Made by a program: the position numbers and the translations under genes. Under the pieces are notes generated by a model, which was given only the letters and a program-made list of their open reading frames with translations, ran no database searches and had not been told where the DNA came from. A stretch of DNA of 64,000 nucleotides from Paenibacillus harenae DSM 16969 (GTDB lineage Bacteria; Bacillota; Bacilli; Paenibacillales; Paenibacillaceae): NCBI RefSeq assembly GCF_000422465.1, contig NZ_KE383846.1, positions 359,444 to 423,443 of the forward strand. Direction: 5' to 3'. Positions 18,125 through 26,965 of this stretch are shown in pieces. Each line of letters starts with the position of its first letter. Position 1 is the stretch's first letter.

Positions 18125-18982
18125 TTAAAGTTCGTTCCACACGCGCTTTACATACTCGAAGCCAAGCTTCGTTCCCAAGCGGCAGTCTTCCATTCCTTCG
18201 AATTCAATCGAAATAAAATCATCGTAGCCGCTTTCCTTCACCTTGCGCAGCACGTTCCGCATCGGGATATCGCCGTGTCCGACAATCGCGCCGCGCAGCC
18301 AATTGCCGCGCGACGTGTTGAACCAGCCGTCTCCCGGGCGTTCCGCTGCAGGACGGTAATAGAAGTCCTTCACATGCACCATCGAAGCGATGCCGATGTT
18401 GTTCGCCAAGGCTACGAGCGGGTTCTCGTCCGCACATAAAAAATTGCCTACGTCAAGCGTCGTCTTAAAGTTGGGCCGGCCGACCACCTGGACAAGCGCC
18501 TGCACGCGATCGCTGTGTTGAATATAGAAGCCGTGATTCTCGACGCTCGTCGTAATGCCAAGCGGCGCGGCGTAATCGGCGATGATCCGGCACGCCTCTG
18601 CCAGTCTTGGCAGTTCCGCCAGAAAGTTCGTGATCGACAGGTCGCTCGACGATGCCACGTCATGGCGCATCTTCTTTACGCCCAGCGCAGCCGCGTTATC
18701 CACCTCGCGCTTCAAGCGCTCGATTTCCCGCTCGAATTGCTCCTCGTCCAAGCCGGAGAAATTGGCGCCGACTGCGTAATTGGACAAGGTTATGCCGCTC
18801 TCCTGCGCCTGCCTCTTAATGACTTCGATTAGTTCCGGATTTGCCGTCAAATTGAAGCCAAGCGGTACGATTTCCACATGCTCGGCGCCAAGGGAGGCGA
18901 TGTGACTGATTACTTCTTGAATGGACATTTCGCCCGATGCGAACGCCTGATGAAGGCTGTACGTGCTTATTCCCAGTTTCAT
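18125..18982 (-). CDS. sugar phosphate isomerase/epimerase family TIM-barrel protein
   Basis: 285-residue TIM barrel of the same superfamily as its downstream neighbour but clearly a different subfamily. Putative metal ligands lie in TTSVENHGFY, TTLDVGNF, MVHVKDFYY and FISIEFEGMED. ATG 18982 overlaps the stop codon of the upstream dehydrogenase by four bases (ATGA), so the two are translationally coupled. It probably interconverts the keto product of that dehydrogenase; substrate unknown. Confidence 0.82.
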   Translation of the reverse strand: MKLGISTYSLHQAFASGEMSIQEVISHIASLGAEHVEIVPLGFNLTANPELIEVIKRQAQESGITLSNYAVGANFSGLDEEQFEREIERLKREVDNAAALGVKKMRHDVASSSDLSITNFLAELPRLAEACRIIADYAAPLGITTSVENHGFYIQHSDRVQALVQVVGRPNFKTTLDVGNFLCADENPLVALANNIGIASMVHVKDFYYRPAAERPGDGWFNTSRGNWLRGAIVGHGDIPMRNVLRKVKESGYDDFISIEFEGMEDCRLGTKLGFEYVKRVWNEL

Positions 18983-20037
18983 AGGCGAACTTCCGCTCCT
19001 TTGGCTGCCGATTCATAGATGCCGATTAATATTTTCATGATCTCGACGCCGTCCGCGACAGGGCTGAGCGGCTGCTTGCCGGTTGTCACGCAGTCGACGA
19101 AATGGTTGATTTCATTTTGGAAAGCGCTTTGGAAGTGAAAGCCTTTATGATCGGTCTGCGGAGCTGCGTTAAGGATCGTGTCATGCTTCTCCGTCACGAT
19201 CACCGTCTCCGGGTCGATCTCGAAGCCGCCTTTATCGCCGTAGAGCTTAACGGATCCCTCATCGGACTTCGCATGAAGCGTGAAGCTGACATCCACGAGC
19301 AGGGAAGCACCGTTCTCGAAACGGATTAGCGCGTTCGCCATATCCTCTACCGTATTTTTGCTTGCGTCGTAGTCAGCCGCTTTGTAGAATGAAAGATTTT
19401 GCACATTCGAGCGGTTGCCGAGCTTCCGGTATGTATTCGCGCTGACCGATACCGGCTTCGGACGGCCCATCATGTACCAGCACAGGTCGATGACATGTAC
19501 GCCGATATCGATAAGCGGGCCGCCGCCAGAGCGCTCGATGTCGGAGAACCAGCCGCCGGGGTTGCCGAGACGCCGGATCGTCGTTGCTTTCGCGTAATAA
19601 ATGTCCCCGAACTCGCCTTTGTCGGCGAGCGAACGAAGCAGCTGGGCGTTCGTGTCATACCGCCGGACGAATCCGACCTGCAGCAGCTTGCCGGATTTGG
19701 CCACGGCCTCTTGAACGCGGAGCGCTTCCTCAACCGTGCGGCAGAGCGGCTTCTCCACGAGCACGTGCTTGCCCGCTTCCAGCGCGGCAATGCTGATCTC
19801 GGCGTGCGTATTATTCCATGTGCAGATGCTTACCGCTTCGATCGCCGGATCGGCGAGCAGCTCGCGATAATCCGTGTATACGTTGGATGCGCCGTACTTC
19901 TCGGCCGCCTTCCGCGCGCGTTCCTCGTTCAGGTCGCACACGGCATAAAGGTTGGCATTCGGATTGTTCTTATAGGAATCTAGATGACAGGACGAGATGG
20001 AGCCTGTTCCTATGACTGCGACTTGTACAGGTTTCAA
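18979..20037 (-). CDS. Gfo/Idh/MocA family NAD(P)-dependent oxidoreductase
   Basis: 352 residues. The Rossmann motif VAVIGTGSISSCH is at residues 6-18 and VEKPLCRT carries the family EKP near residue 94; GGGPLIDIGVHVIDL is the conserved substrate-site segment. The start is TTG 20037 after AGGAGGAATACGCT. First gene of an operon with two sugar isomerases, divergent from an AraC regulator. Members of this family oxidise sugars or inositols; the partner isomerases suggest a sugar or inositol derivative, not identified. Confidence 0.87.
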   Translation of the reverse strand: MKPVQVAVIGTGSISSCHLDSYKNNPNANLYAVCDLNEERARKAAEKYGASNVYTDYRELLADPAIEAVSICTWNNTHAEISIAALEAGKHVLVEKPLCRTVEEALRVQEAVAKSGKLLQVGFVRRYDTNAQLLRSLADKGEFGDIYYAKATTIRRLGNPGGWFSDIERSGGGPLIDIGVHVIDLCWYMMGRPKPVSVSANTYRKLGNRSNVQNLSFYKAADYDASKNTVEDMANALIRFENGASLLVDVSFTLHAKSDEGSVKLYGDKGGFEIDPETVIVTEKHDTILNAAPQTDHKGFHFQSAFQNEINHFVDCVTTGKQPLSPVADGVEIMKILIGIYESAAKGAEVRL

Positions 20038-20205
20038 AGCGTATTCCTCCTATTCAGTTGTGACGGCAAGCCTGCTTGTCGGGCAGTCCTCCACGATTGT
20101 GAAGTTTTGCGCGCCTATACTTTCGTATTATAATGATTTCAACGGGCAACGCCATGCAAAGCTGTGCGGTTTGTTTGTACGATTGTGCGGTCTAAGGGAG
20201 AGTGG

Positions 20206-21093
20206 ATGAGGATGGCTGACAAATACGAAGAACTGCGGGAGCCGATGGACATGCCGGACCCGCATTTTCCGATCAAGGTGCATCGCAACGCCTTCGACCG
20301 GCAAGGCCTGGTCACCTTTCAGCATCACTTTCACGAGCATCTTGAATTTCTCTATTTCGTTAGAGGCGAGGCGATGATTGAGTGCGGCTCCGCGACGATC
20401 CAAGCTTCGCCGGGCGACCTGGTCGTGGTCAACAGCAACGAGCTGCATTACGGCATCAGCCTGTCGAGCGACTTGTTCTACTATGCGCTGATCGCCGATA
20501 TTTCGCTGCTGCACAGCCAATCCGTAGACGCCGCCGAGACGAAGTTCATCACTCCGATCACGCAGAACCGGCTGCTGCTTCGCAATCATATCAGAGGCGA
20601 CGACCATGCCGAGGCTTGCGTCCTCGCCATTATAAAGGAGCTGGAGCAGCGCGAGTTCGGTTACGAGCTTGCGGTGAAGTCCGAGCTGTACCGGCTGCTG
20701 ACGCTGCTGCTTCGCGGTCATGTCGCGACGGTGCTCACGCAGGGCGAATATGACGAGCGGATGAAAAACATCGAGCGCTTCGCGCCTGTCTTTCAATATA
20801 TCGAGGACCGTTACAAGGAGGAGCTGTCCGTTGACAGGCTCGCCCGCATGACCCGCTTGAGCCGCTTCCACTTCAGCCGCCTGTTCAAAGAGCTCAGCGG
20901 CCACACCGTCACCGAATACGTGACGATGACCCGTCTCAACAAAGCCGACTACCTGCTTCGCCACAGTCCGCTGACGGTCTCGGAGATCGCCGCGGCGACC
21001 GGCTTTAACGACATCTATTACTTCAGCCGCACCTTTAAGAAGCATAAGAAGGTGGCCCCTTCGGCGCTTCGGACCATTCCCTTTTCCGGGTAA
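20206..21093 (+). CDS. AraC-family transcriptional regulator with cupin sensor
   Basis: 295 residues: an N-terminal cupin-like ligand domain (HHFHEHLEFLYFVRGEAMIE, about 38-57) and a C-terminal AraC DNA-binding domain (LSVDRLARMTRLSRFHFSRL and GFNDIYYFSRTFKKH). ATG 20206 is preferred, with AGGGAGAG just upstream; the frame opens earlier at 20164. It is transcribed away from the dehydrogenase operon across about 170 bases, which places it as the probable regulator of that operon. Confidence 0.87.
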   Translation: MRMADKYEELREPMDMPDPHFPIKVHRNAFDRQGLVTFQHHFHEHLEFLYFVRGEAMIECGSATIQASPGDLVVVNSNELHYGISLSSDLFYYALIADISLLHSQSVDAAETKFITPITQNRLLLRNHIRGDDHAEACVLAIIKELEQREFGYELAVKSELYRLLTLLLRGHVATVLTQGEYDERMKNIERFAPVFQYIEDRYKEELSVDRLARMTRLSRFHFSRLFKELSGHTVTEYVTMTRLNKADYLLRHSPLTVSEIAAATGFNDIYYFSRTFKKHKKVAPSALRTIPFSG

Positions 21094-21125
21094 GTAAATA
21101 TGTGGTGAAATACTTCCGTTTTTTT

Positions 21126-22025
21126 TCAAGAGATCAAATCAATGATTTGTCTGATTGCTTTTTTGGCTTCTGGAATCGGCATCGCAGGAAAGACATGGTT
21201 CATTTTTGGATATTCGTAGTAATTGATCATGACACCTTCCTTTATAGCTCGGTCTCTAAACTTTCGCGCATCAGCTAACATCAGATCATGAGTTCCGATA
21301 AATAAGGAAATTTCCCCTAAGCCTTGTATATCACCGTTTATTGGGCTTAAAAGATAGTGATTCGGGTCTGTGTCGCCAGCATATAGTTTTCCGATGATGG
21401 CGAGTCCATATGAACCTAAGACGGCATCATTTTTCTCGATTTTCTGAATATCTGGATTCGACAATGTGATATCTAACCATGGAGAGATTAATATAATCCG
21501 ACTCGGTTGTGGTAGATCTTTTTCCTTTAACAATTGAGCTAATGCTAACGCAAATCCACCGCCTGCCGATTCTCCCATAAATATAATATTTTGCGGAGAG
21601 GTTTTCATTAACAGCTTTTCATAAATGGGGAGTACTTGATCATATGATTCACGATACTGGTGATGAGGGACTTTTGGATAGACAGGCACAATAATCGTAT
21701 AATTGCTAATTTCCGATATCTTATTTATAAATCTCCAATTAGCGCCAATAGGTCGATTTATATGACCTCCGCCAAGTAAATAAATAATATATTTTTCATT
21801 GTCTTGATTGTTTCCTTGTAAAACATAACAATCCTTTCCATACGATTGCTCCATCGCAATACCCAGTTTCTGTTGGATTCCTCTAGGCAAAATATATGGT
21901 TTTGCATTCTCGATTCGCTTTTGTTCGAGGAATTTCGCAAACTTCACTTTGTCTGAATAATGTTGTTTTGTACCTCTCAATAATAAAATATATTCTACCA
22001 GTTTGCTCTGTATACTTCGCTTCAT
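21126..22025 (-). CDS. alpha/beta hydrolase (hormone-sensitive-lipase-like esterase)
   Basis: 299 residues. LLGGGHINRP is the oxyanion-hole region, GESAGGG holds the nucleophilic serine, THDLMLAD the acid and KMNHVFP the histidine, the arrangement of the HSL/Est family. ATG 22025 follows GGGAGG. Base composition is clearly more AT-rich than the AraC gene beside it, which suggests transfer. Its upstream region carries a copy of the promoter module also found before the serine hydrolase at 23676, so the two may be co-regulated. Substrate unknown. Confidence 0.82.
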   Translation of the reverse strand: MKRSIQSKLVEYILLLRGTKQHYSDKVKFAKFLEQKRIENAKPYILPRGIQQKLGIAMEQSYGKDCYVLQGNNQDNEKYIIYLLGGGHINRPIGANWRFINKISEISNYTIIVPVYPKVPHHQYRESYDQVLPIYEKLLMKTSPQNIIFMGESAGGGFALALAQLLKEKDLPQPSRIILISPWLDITLSNPDIQKIEKNDAVLGSYGLAIIGKLYAGDTDPNHYLLSPINGDIQGLGEISLFIGTHDLMLADARKFRDRAIKEGVMINYYEYPKMNHVFPAMPIPEAKKAIRQIIDLIS

Positions 22026-22174
22026 CTCAAAAAACCTCCCTTATTGTTTTTATCATACATATGGAAGGCGTTGCCGCCGTAAGATTCACAGAGTCATTTA
22101 TTTGTCATTGCTCTCCCTCCCAATATCACAACATTGCGCTTGGTTCAGGATGTCGCCGACGACAACATGCACAA

Positions 22175-22283
22175 TTTCCTCCTCGTGGATTTAACTCTCC
22201 TGATCCGCTTTCGCAACCGATACTACGCGCCTAATGTGAACGTAATATGAACCAAATGGGAACAAATGTAAAAAATGCGAACG
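22175..22283 (-). repeat. copy A of duplicated promoter module
   Basis: About 105 bp that closely resemble 23777-23886 (differences scattered, one or two short gaps). Read on the minus strand it contains three 11-bp-spaced direct repeats, a conserved TAGTAT 17 bases from the middle repeat, and an AGGAGG site. It lies between the serine hydrolase terminator and the esterase start. Confidence 0.75.
22232..22263 (-). promoter_or_regulatory. three 11-bp direct repeats, probable OmpR/PhoP-type response-regulator site
   Basis: Units GTTCCCAT, GTTCATAT and GTTCACAT start exactly 11 bases apart on the minus strand, the spacing bound by tandem OmpR-family regulators. The last unit overlaps the -35 position of a TAGTAT -10 element. 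An OmpR-type regulator gene is 3 kb away at 25279-25962. The regulator-target link is inferred. Confidence 0.6.
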
Positions 22284-22375
22284 AATATTTCACCTTTTAG
22301 CTTCGGGGTAGGAGCGCTTATTGTGGAGGAAGGGTTTATGTTCCTCTTCGACAAGCCCAGGACCAGTAAAAACCA

Positions 22376-22404
22376 GTAAAAGAACCTCTCTATTTTAGAG
22401 AGAT
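22376..22404 (-). terminator. probable terminator of the serine hydrolase gene
   Basis: Minus strand: ATCTCTC stem pairing with AGAGAGG over a 6-base loop, then TTCTTTTACT. Short stem and interrupted T-run, so moderate support. Confidence 0.5.
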
Positions 22405-22413
22405 TCACAATTA

Positions 22414-23676
22414 TTAACGCTTTTTCGATACCGCTTTTACAATTTCTCTAAAAGCAGTCATTTCTTCGTAAATATTATCACCATTGTCTGGATCAGCAGA
22501 AACCTTTGCGATGACTACCCCTGCATCTTTGTCTACGTAAACATACTGGCCATAGACTCCCATAGCTGAAAACTCATGACCAAGTTTTGCTCCTTTCGGA
22601 ACCCACCACTGATACTGATAGCCAAAGTGAGGGTAAGAGACATTAGGCTGTAAATCTGCATCAACCGGCGTTGTTGCTTCTTTTACCCATTTTGCGGAAA
22701 CGATTTGCTTTCCTCCCCACTTCCCATCTTGCAAGAATAGCTGACCGAGTTTAGCCAGGTCGCGAAGCGGTGCATTGATGAAACTCAGACCAAAATCGTT
22801 ATTGTGTAAATCTTGGTTCAAGTAAGCATCACTTGTCATGCCGAGCGGTTTCCAGAGCTTTTCGGAAAATACCTCATGCAGTGGTTTATTGTTAACATTC
22901 TCGACAAGAAAAGCAAGAACCTGAGCATCTGTGCTCTTATAGTTGAACGTATGCGGTTGGCCGCCTTCCAAGTCCTTAATAAAGTCCTTAACCGGCATAT
23001 TATTGAACACTACATCCTGCAGCATACGCCAGATATCCGCATTTTCATTGCTGTAATCCTCGTCCCAATCTACCCCTGAAGACATTTGAAGGACATCGCG
23101 AATTGTGGCCTCCTCGTAGCCTGAACCTTTAAGCTCAGGAACATAATTTGTGATGATGTCGTCAATACTCTTAATTTTGCCTTCATCTACTGCGATACCT
23201 ACAAGGGTAGAAACGTAGGACTTCGCTATTGACCAAGATGTGAAGCGGGTGCAGGCATCGTTGCCATTGAAATACTGTTCGTTTACGACCTTACCGTCTT
23301 TGATTACAAGAAGACCGTTTGTTCTACCGCGTTCCATTAAATCCGTGAACCTGCGAGTTTCACCGTTGAAGTTATAGGTAAGATTGCTAAGATCAACCTT
23401 TTTGCCCATTTTATACGGATGAACCATACTACCCTTTTGAATGATAGAATGAGGTAGAATTTGATCCATATTAACAAAATTCCAAAGTATTTTATCGTCA
23501 TCAAAAATTGTCGCCATCTTAGATACATCGTAAGTATCGCTGATCGGATCACTACACTGCGCAGGCTTAGCTGCAAGAACATTATTCTCAGGTTCTGCTG
23601 CCTCAGCTGATGCACCCAGTGCCGAACTAAGAAGTAATATAGATGCTACAGACAAACTTACAACCTGTTTCTTCAT
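22414..23676 (-). CDS. secreted serine hydrolase of the class C beta-lactamase family
   Basis: 420 residues with a clear signal peptide (KKQVVSLSVASILLLSSALG then ASAEA). The catalytic SxxK is SIAK in SWSIAKSYVS, YSN provides the second motif, and GVYGQYVYVD stands near the third, as in NylB-like amide hydrolases and esterases of this family. ATG 23676 follows AAGGAG by nine bases; a TTG at 23694 is in frame but lies before that site. It is preceded by a 22-codon leader ORF and by copy B of the duplicated promoter module. Substrate unknown. Confidence 0.85.
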   Translation of the reverse strand: MKKQVVSLSVASILLLSSALGASAEAAEPENNVLAAKPAQCSDPISDTYDVSKMATIFDDDKILWNFVNMDQILPHSIIQKGSMVHPYKMGKKVDLSNLTYNFNGETRRFTDLMERGRTNGLLVIKDGKVVNEQYFNGNDACTRFTSWSIAKSYVSTLVGIAVDEGKIKSIDDIITNYVPELKGSGYEEATIRDVLQMSSGVDWDEDYSNENADIWRMLQDVVFNNMPVKDFIKDLEGGQPHTFNYKSTDAQVLAFLVENVNNKPLHEVFSEKLWKPLGMTSDAYLNQDLHNNDFGLSFINAPLRDLAKLGQLFLQDGKWGGKQIVSAKWVKEATTPVDADLQPNVSYPHFGYQYQWWVPKGAKLGHEFSAMGVYGQYVYVDKDAGVVIAKVSADPDNGDNIYEEMTAFREIVKAVSKKR

Positions 23677-23700
23677 TCTGTCCCGCTCCTTCAAATAATG

Positions 23701-23769
23701 TTATTTGTAAATTGTGTGCCAACTGGATGCCCTATTAAGGTTTTTAATCAAACAAGCATCACACAGCAT
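23701..23769 (-). CDS. 22-codon leader ORF before the serine hydrolase
   Basis: ATG 23769 follows AGGAGGTGAAGTTAAAT and the frame ends with TAA 24 bases before the hydrolase start. The peptide begins MLCDACLIKNLN and ends HTIYK. The ribosome binding site belongs to the duplicated promoter module. Copy A has the same site followed by only seven codons. Either a regulatory leader or chance; not a known family. Confidence 0.35.
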   Translation of the reverse strand: MLCDACLIKNLNRASSWHTIYK

Positions 23770-23776
23770 ATTTAAC

Positions 23777-23886
23777 TTCACCTCCTCGTGGATTTACCTC
23801 ATGTTCCGATTTCACAACCGATACTACGCATCCTATGTGAACGTAATATGAATCAAATGGGAACAAATGTAAAAAAAGATGAACGG
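23777..23886 (-). repeat. copy B of duplicated promoter module
   Basis: Counterpart of 22175-22283. The direct repeats, TAGTAT element and AGGAGG are all kept, while bases between -10 and ribosome binding site differ most, which suggests selection on the regulatory elements. Confidence 0.75.
23832..23864 (-). promoter_or_regulatory. three 11-bp direct repeats, probable OmpR/PhoP-type response-regulator site
   Basis: Units GTTCCCAT, ATTCATAT and GTTCACAT at 11-base steps on the minus strand, with the same distance to TAGTAT as in copy A. Directly downstream of the histidine kinase terminator. Confidence 0.6.
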
Positions 23887-23900
23887 ATCGTTCATCTTTT
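23871..23900 (-). terminator. terminator of the two-component operon
   Basis: Perfect 12-bp stem AAAAGATGAACG with a three-base loop, ending in seven T on the minus strand, 34 bases after the histidine kinase stop. Confidence 0.85.
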
Positions 23901-23933
23901 CGCTCGCTCGGGTTTTCGATTGTTTAACTTGGG

Positions 23934-25286
23934 TTACATGACCGGCAGAAAGACGGTTACCGCCGTTCCTTTTCCTTCAGCGCTGTCTATCTCGACCCTG
24001 CCGCCATGCAATTCGACAACGCGTTTTACGATCGCGAGTCCAAGCCCGCTACCCCCCGCTTCGCGGTTATGCGATTTATCGGCCATATAAAAGCGTTCAA
24101 AGACGCGTTTGCGGTCTTCTTCGGCAATGCCGATTCCCGTATCCCGAAAGACGACTCCAATCACACCATTTCCGGACTGAAGCTCGATGAAGATGTCACC
24201 GCCCTCAGGCGTAAATTTGATGCTGTTGCCAAAAAGATTTAGCCATACCTGGCTCAGCAGATCTTCGTCCGCATGAATCGCCGTTTTTGGAAGCTCGAGG
24301 TGAATATTTAAGTGTTTGGCCGACCATTGCGGCTCTGCGGATACGACAATACGGCGCAGCTGCCTGTCAAGCTGAACAGGCGACGGATGGAAGGGATGAT
24401 GGTTCGAATCAATCGTGGCCAATCGGAGCATGTTCTCGCTGAGCCGGGACAGCCGCATGCTTTCGTGCCGGATAACGTTTAGACAGCGCCGTTGCTCGGC
24501 TTCATTAAGACCGTCCGTTTGCAGGATGGAGACAAAACCCGAAATGGACGCCAGCGGTGTTTGAAGTTCGTGGGACACGTTGGAAACGAACTCCTGCCGC
24601 ATCCTTTCGACCTGGCTCATCTCGTGGGCCATTTGCTGAAATTGCTCCGACAAGACGCCCAATTCATCCTTGCTCTTCGTCTGAAGATCGATGTTATAGT
24701 CTCCTTTGGCAATTTTTTTGGTTGCGGCCGTCAATATTTTTAAGGGCTTCACCACTATGCGTGTAAAGAGAATGAACTTGAGACTGCCGATCACGAGGGC
24801 AATCAGAATCAAGGCACCCAAAATACTGAACAGCAGCAAAATATTAGATCTTTCCGGATGGATGACGAGCGCCAATTGCTCATCCGCTGTTTGTAAAGGG
24901 AAACCCATGTGCAGACTCGTCGGTATGGGCAGGACGGATGTGCGCCTCACGACTTCGGCACCGTCCTGAACGCGGCGTATATCCCCGTCGGAAAGGTTGG
25001 GCATGCTTGTCGAGCCATAAGCGTAGCGCAAACCGTTCCGATCGTATATCCATAGGGATACCTTCTGCTTTTCGGACAACTGTTTCAGAAAGAGGCCGCG
25101 TTCGGTTGGCGCCAATCGGGAAAAAACATCCGATATCAGCCAGCTTCGCACCGCATACTCGTTTTGGATGGATTGCGTGATTTGGTCTTTAAACAAATAA
25201 ACGGTTATCGGGATGGAGCCTCCGAGACCTATCGCTACTGCAACGGTAAAGATCAATAAAATTTTTAAATTCAAGCTCTTAATCAT
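23934..25286 (-). CDS. sensor histidine kinase
   Basis: 450 residues. Membrane segment at 8-29, extracellular sensor of about 120 residues, second membrane segment around 150-175, HAMP, then the phospho-acceptor histidine in SNVSHELQTPL, the N box NLFGNSIKFTP, and G boxes DTGIGI and GGSGLGLAI. ATG 25286 overlaps the response regulator stop by eight bases. It should phosphorylate the OmpR-type partner encoded just upstream. The signal is unknown; the two neighbouring hydrolase genes are likely targets. Confidence 0.92.
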   Translation of the reverse strand: MIKSLNLKILLIFTVAVAIGLGGSIPITVYLFKDQITQSIQNEYAVRSWLISDVFSRLAPTERGLFLKQLSEKQKVSLWIYDRNGLRYAYGSTSMPNLSDGDIRRVQDGAEVVRRTSVLPIPTSLHMGFPLQTADEQLALVIHPERSNILLLFSILGALILIALVIGSLKFILFTRIVVKPLKILTAATKKIAKGDYNIDLQTKSKDELGVLSEQFQQMAHEMSQVERMRQEFVSNVSHELQTPLASISGFVSILQTDGLNEAEQRRCLNVIRHESMRLSRLSENMLRLATIDSNHHPFHPSPVQLDRQLRRIVVSAEPQWSAKHLNIHLELPKTAIHADEDLLSQVWLNLFGNSIKFTPEGGDIFIELQSGNGVIGVVFRDTGIGIAEEDRKRVFERFYMADKSHNREAGGSGLGLAIVKRVVELHGGRVEIDSAEGKGTAVTVFLPVM

Positions 25287-25962
25287 CGCTTTCCGTCTCC
25301 AATCGGTATCCGAGACCGCGAACTGTTACAATGCGAAAAAGATGGGTATAATCGGCGAACCGCTCCCGCAGCCGCTTGATATGAACATCGACCGTCCGCT
25401 CGTCCCCATCGTGATCGAATCCCCATATCGCTTCGATTAACTGCTCTCGCATAAAGATTTGGCCGGGATAGCTTGCAAGCTGATATAACAGCTCGAATTC
25501 CTTGAGCGGCAAATTCCAATTCACGTTGCCGTCCGTAACGGTTCCCCGAAGCCGATCCAGCTTGAAGCTGCCCAATATAATCCTCTTATCCGCCGCAATC
25601 CGGTACCGGCGCAGCACCGCTTTGATTCGGATCACCAGCTCCTGCGGATCGAAAGGCTTGACCAGGTAATCATCGGCGCCTAAGCCGAATCCTTTCACCT
25701 TCTGACTCGTCTCGTGCTTGACCGTAATCATGATAATCGGCAGTTCGGGGTACAAAAGCCGCAGTTCGCGGCACGAATCCCACCCGTCCATGACAGGCAT
25801 CATGACATCAAGCACAACCAAATCCGCAGGCGAGCTTTCCATTTCTGCAAGCGCCTCTTTGCCGTTGACTGCTCCCCGGACACGATATCCTTCGTGTCTT
25901 AAAACTATTAAAATCATTTCCAACATATGCGCATCATCTTCTACAACAAGAACACTTGTCAT
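25279..25962 (-). CDS. OmpR-family response regulator
   Basis: 227 residues: a receiver domain with the acidic cluster VEDD at 6-9, the phospho-accepting aspartate in VVLDVMMPVMDGW and lysine in LVKPFDPQE, then a winged-helix domain ending in VRGLGYRLE. First gene of the operon with the kinase. An extended -10 element TGCTATAAT lies about 30 bases upstream. Regulators of this family bind 11-bp direct repeats such as those at 22232 and 23832. Confidence 0.93.
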   Translation of the reverse strand: MTSVLVVEDDAHMLEMILIVLRHEGYRVRGAVNGKEALAEMESSPADLVVLDVMMPVMDGWDSCRELRLLYPELPIIMITVKHETSQKVKGFGLGADDYLVKPFDPQELVIRIKAVLRRYRIAADKRIILGSFKLDRLRGTVTDGNVNWNLPLKEFELLYQLASYPGQIFMREQLIEAIWGFDHDGDERTVDVHIKRLRERFADYTHLFRIVTVRGLGYRLETESDD

Positions 25963-26222
25963 TGCTTATGCCTCCTTACTAATCCAGCCCAATTATAGCA
26001 TTAGGAGATTCGCATAAGTATACATCTGTAGAATACCAGGGCGAGGTGAGATAGCAAATGAGTGAATTCCAAATGTCCAAAGCACCAATGCCTACGCTCA
26101 GTAATGCCGTAAAGTTGATAGCAATGGCGTAGATGATAAGGCGCCGCCCCCTTAGAGTAAAAAACACTAAGCCGGCCACATCCTGTAGAGTAGTGAACTG
26201 AAATTGTTCAGAGGGCTGAGCC
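25963..26222. other. intergenic region with a hydrophobic ORF remnant
   Basis: Holds the response regulator promoter (TGCTATAAT on the minus strand near 25993-26001). A minus-strand frame at 25979-26179 encodes a hydrophobic 66-residue peptide (starts MAGLVFFTLRG) without a good ribosome binding site. It may be the remnant of a membrane protein, but I cannot name it. Confidence 0.25.
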
Positions 26223-26820
26223 CTCCTTGCTTTTTCAGTTCCCCCTTCAGTTTCACTTCTTATTCCAAAACAACGTCAAACCCAGAAAATCGAATCCTAC
26301 TTCGGAATCCGTAGGAGAAATCCTTGAAGTCCGTTTCGAAGATCGGTTCAATCACCATTTTCGTTACCATCTGCACCACACAATCGCGTATTGCTGGATA
26401 CCAAGCGGTCGAAACTTTCCATCTCCCTTCGGTATCTCCTTACGTCATGCTGGCAGAGGACGGTACGTTCCTGAAATTAATTGTTCCCGAACCTCTTGGA
26501 CGAACCGCTTCTCGCCATATTCGTTTGAGATCTGGTCGAAGGTAATGCCATTGATTCCTCCACTGCCTCGGTTTTTTTTACTCGTCTCCATCCCCTCCGA
26601 CTCCCTTCCCGAGCTTGCCACTTCACCTTTCGGGCTTATAGGTCTGCTCCTTACGAAAAAAAAGAACTCCGTACGGGGGAGGGTCTCCCTGGTTCCAAGC
26701 ACAACTTTCTCAACATGCCGATCCCCATACGCCGGAGAGTTCTTCCGCGCTGCACTTCCAAGAGCTTCGCGCGTTCCTGGTGGAGCCAAGGGGGATGTCA
26801 AATCTGGATTAACTTTCTGA
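26223..26820 (-). pseudogene. decayed group II intron reverse transcriptase/maturase
   Basis: On the minus strand 26445-26801 encodes the start of a group II intron reverse transcriptase: KKNRGSGGINGITFDQI, then FVQEVREQLISGTYRPLP. Downstream the match continues in shifted frames (KEIPKGDGKFRPLGI, then VIEPIFETDFKDFSYGFR) and jumps to a late GFDVV segment. So the RT domain has frameshifts and a large internal deletion, and there is no maturase or endonuclease part. Sequence upstream to about 26820 resembles intron RNA leader. A non-mobile relic. Confidence 0.75.
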
Positions 26821-26930
26821 AGAAGCTAATTCCACGATGCAGATCGCTAAGGTAAAATTAGACGCCGTGCTCGCTTACGCTGTACGCGGGACGAACTCTT
26901 CGGGTTCTCTCCCTACTGCCCAGTAAATGC

Positions 26931-26958
26931 AAAAAGCCGACCTAAAGGTCGACTTTTG
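26931..26958 (-). terminator. terminator downstream of the tRNA-Ala fragment
   Basis: Minus strand: GTCGACC-TTTA-GGTCGGC followed by TTTTT. It lies directly after the 3' end of the tRNA fragment, as expected for an original tRNA-Ala gene read on the minus strand. Confidence 0.75.
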
Positions 26959-26965
26959 GCATTTA

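Noticed and set aside
20128-21129. 333-codon minus-strand frame
   Set aside because: Antisense to the AraC regulator; no motif and no ribosome binding site.
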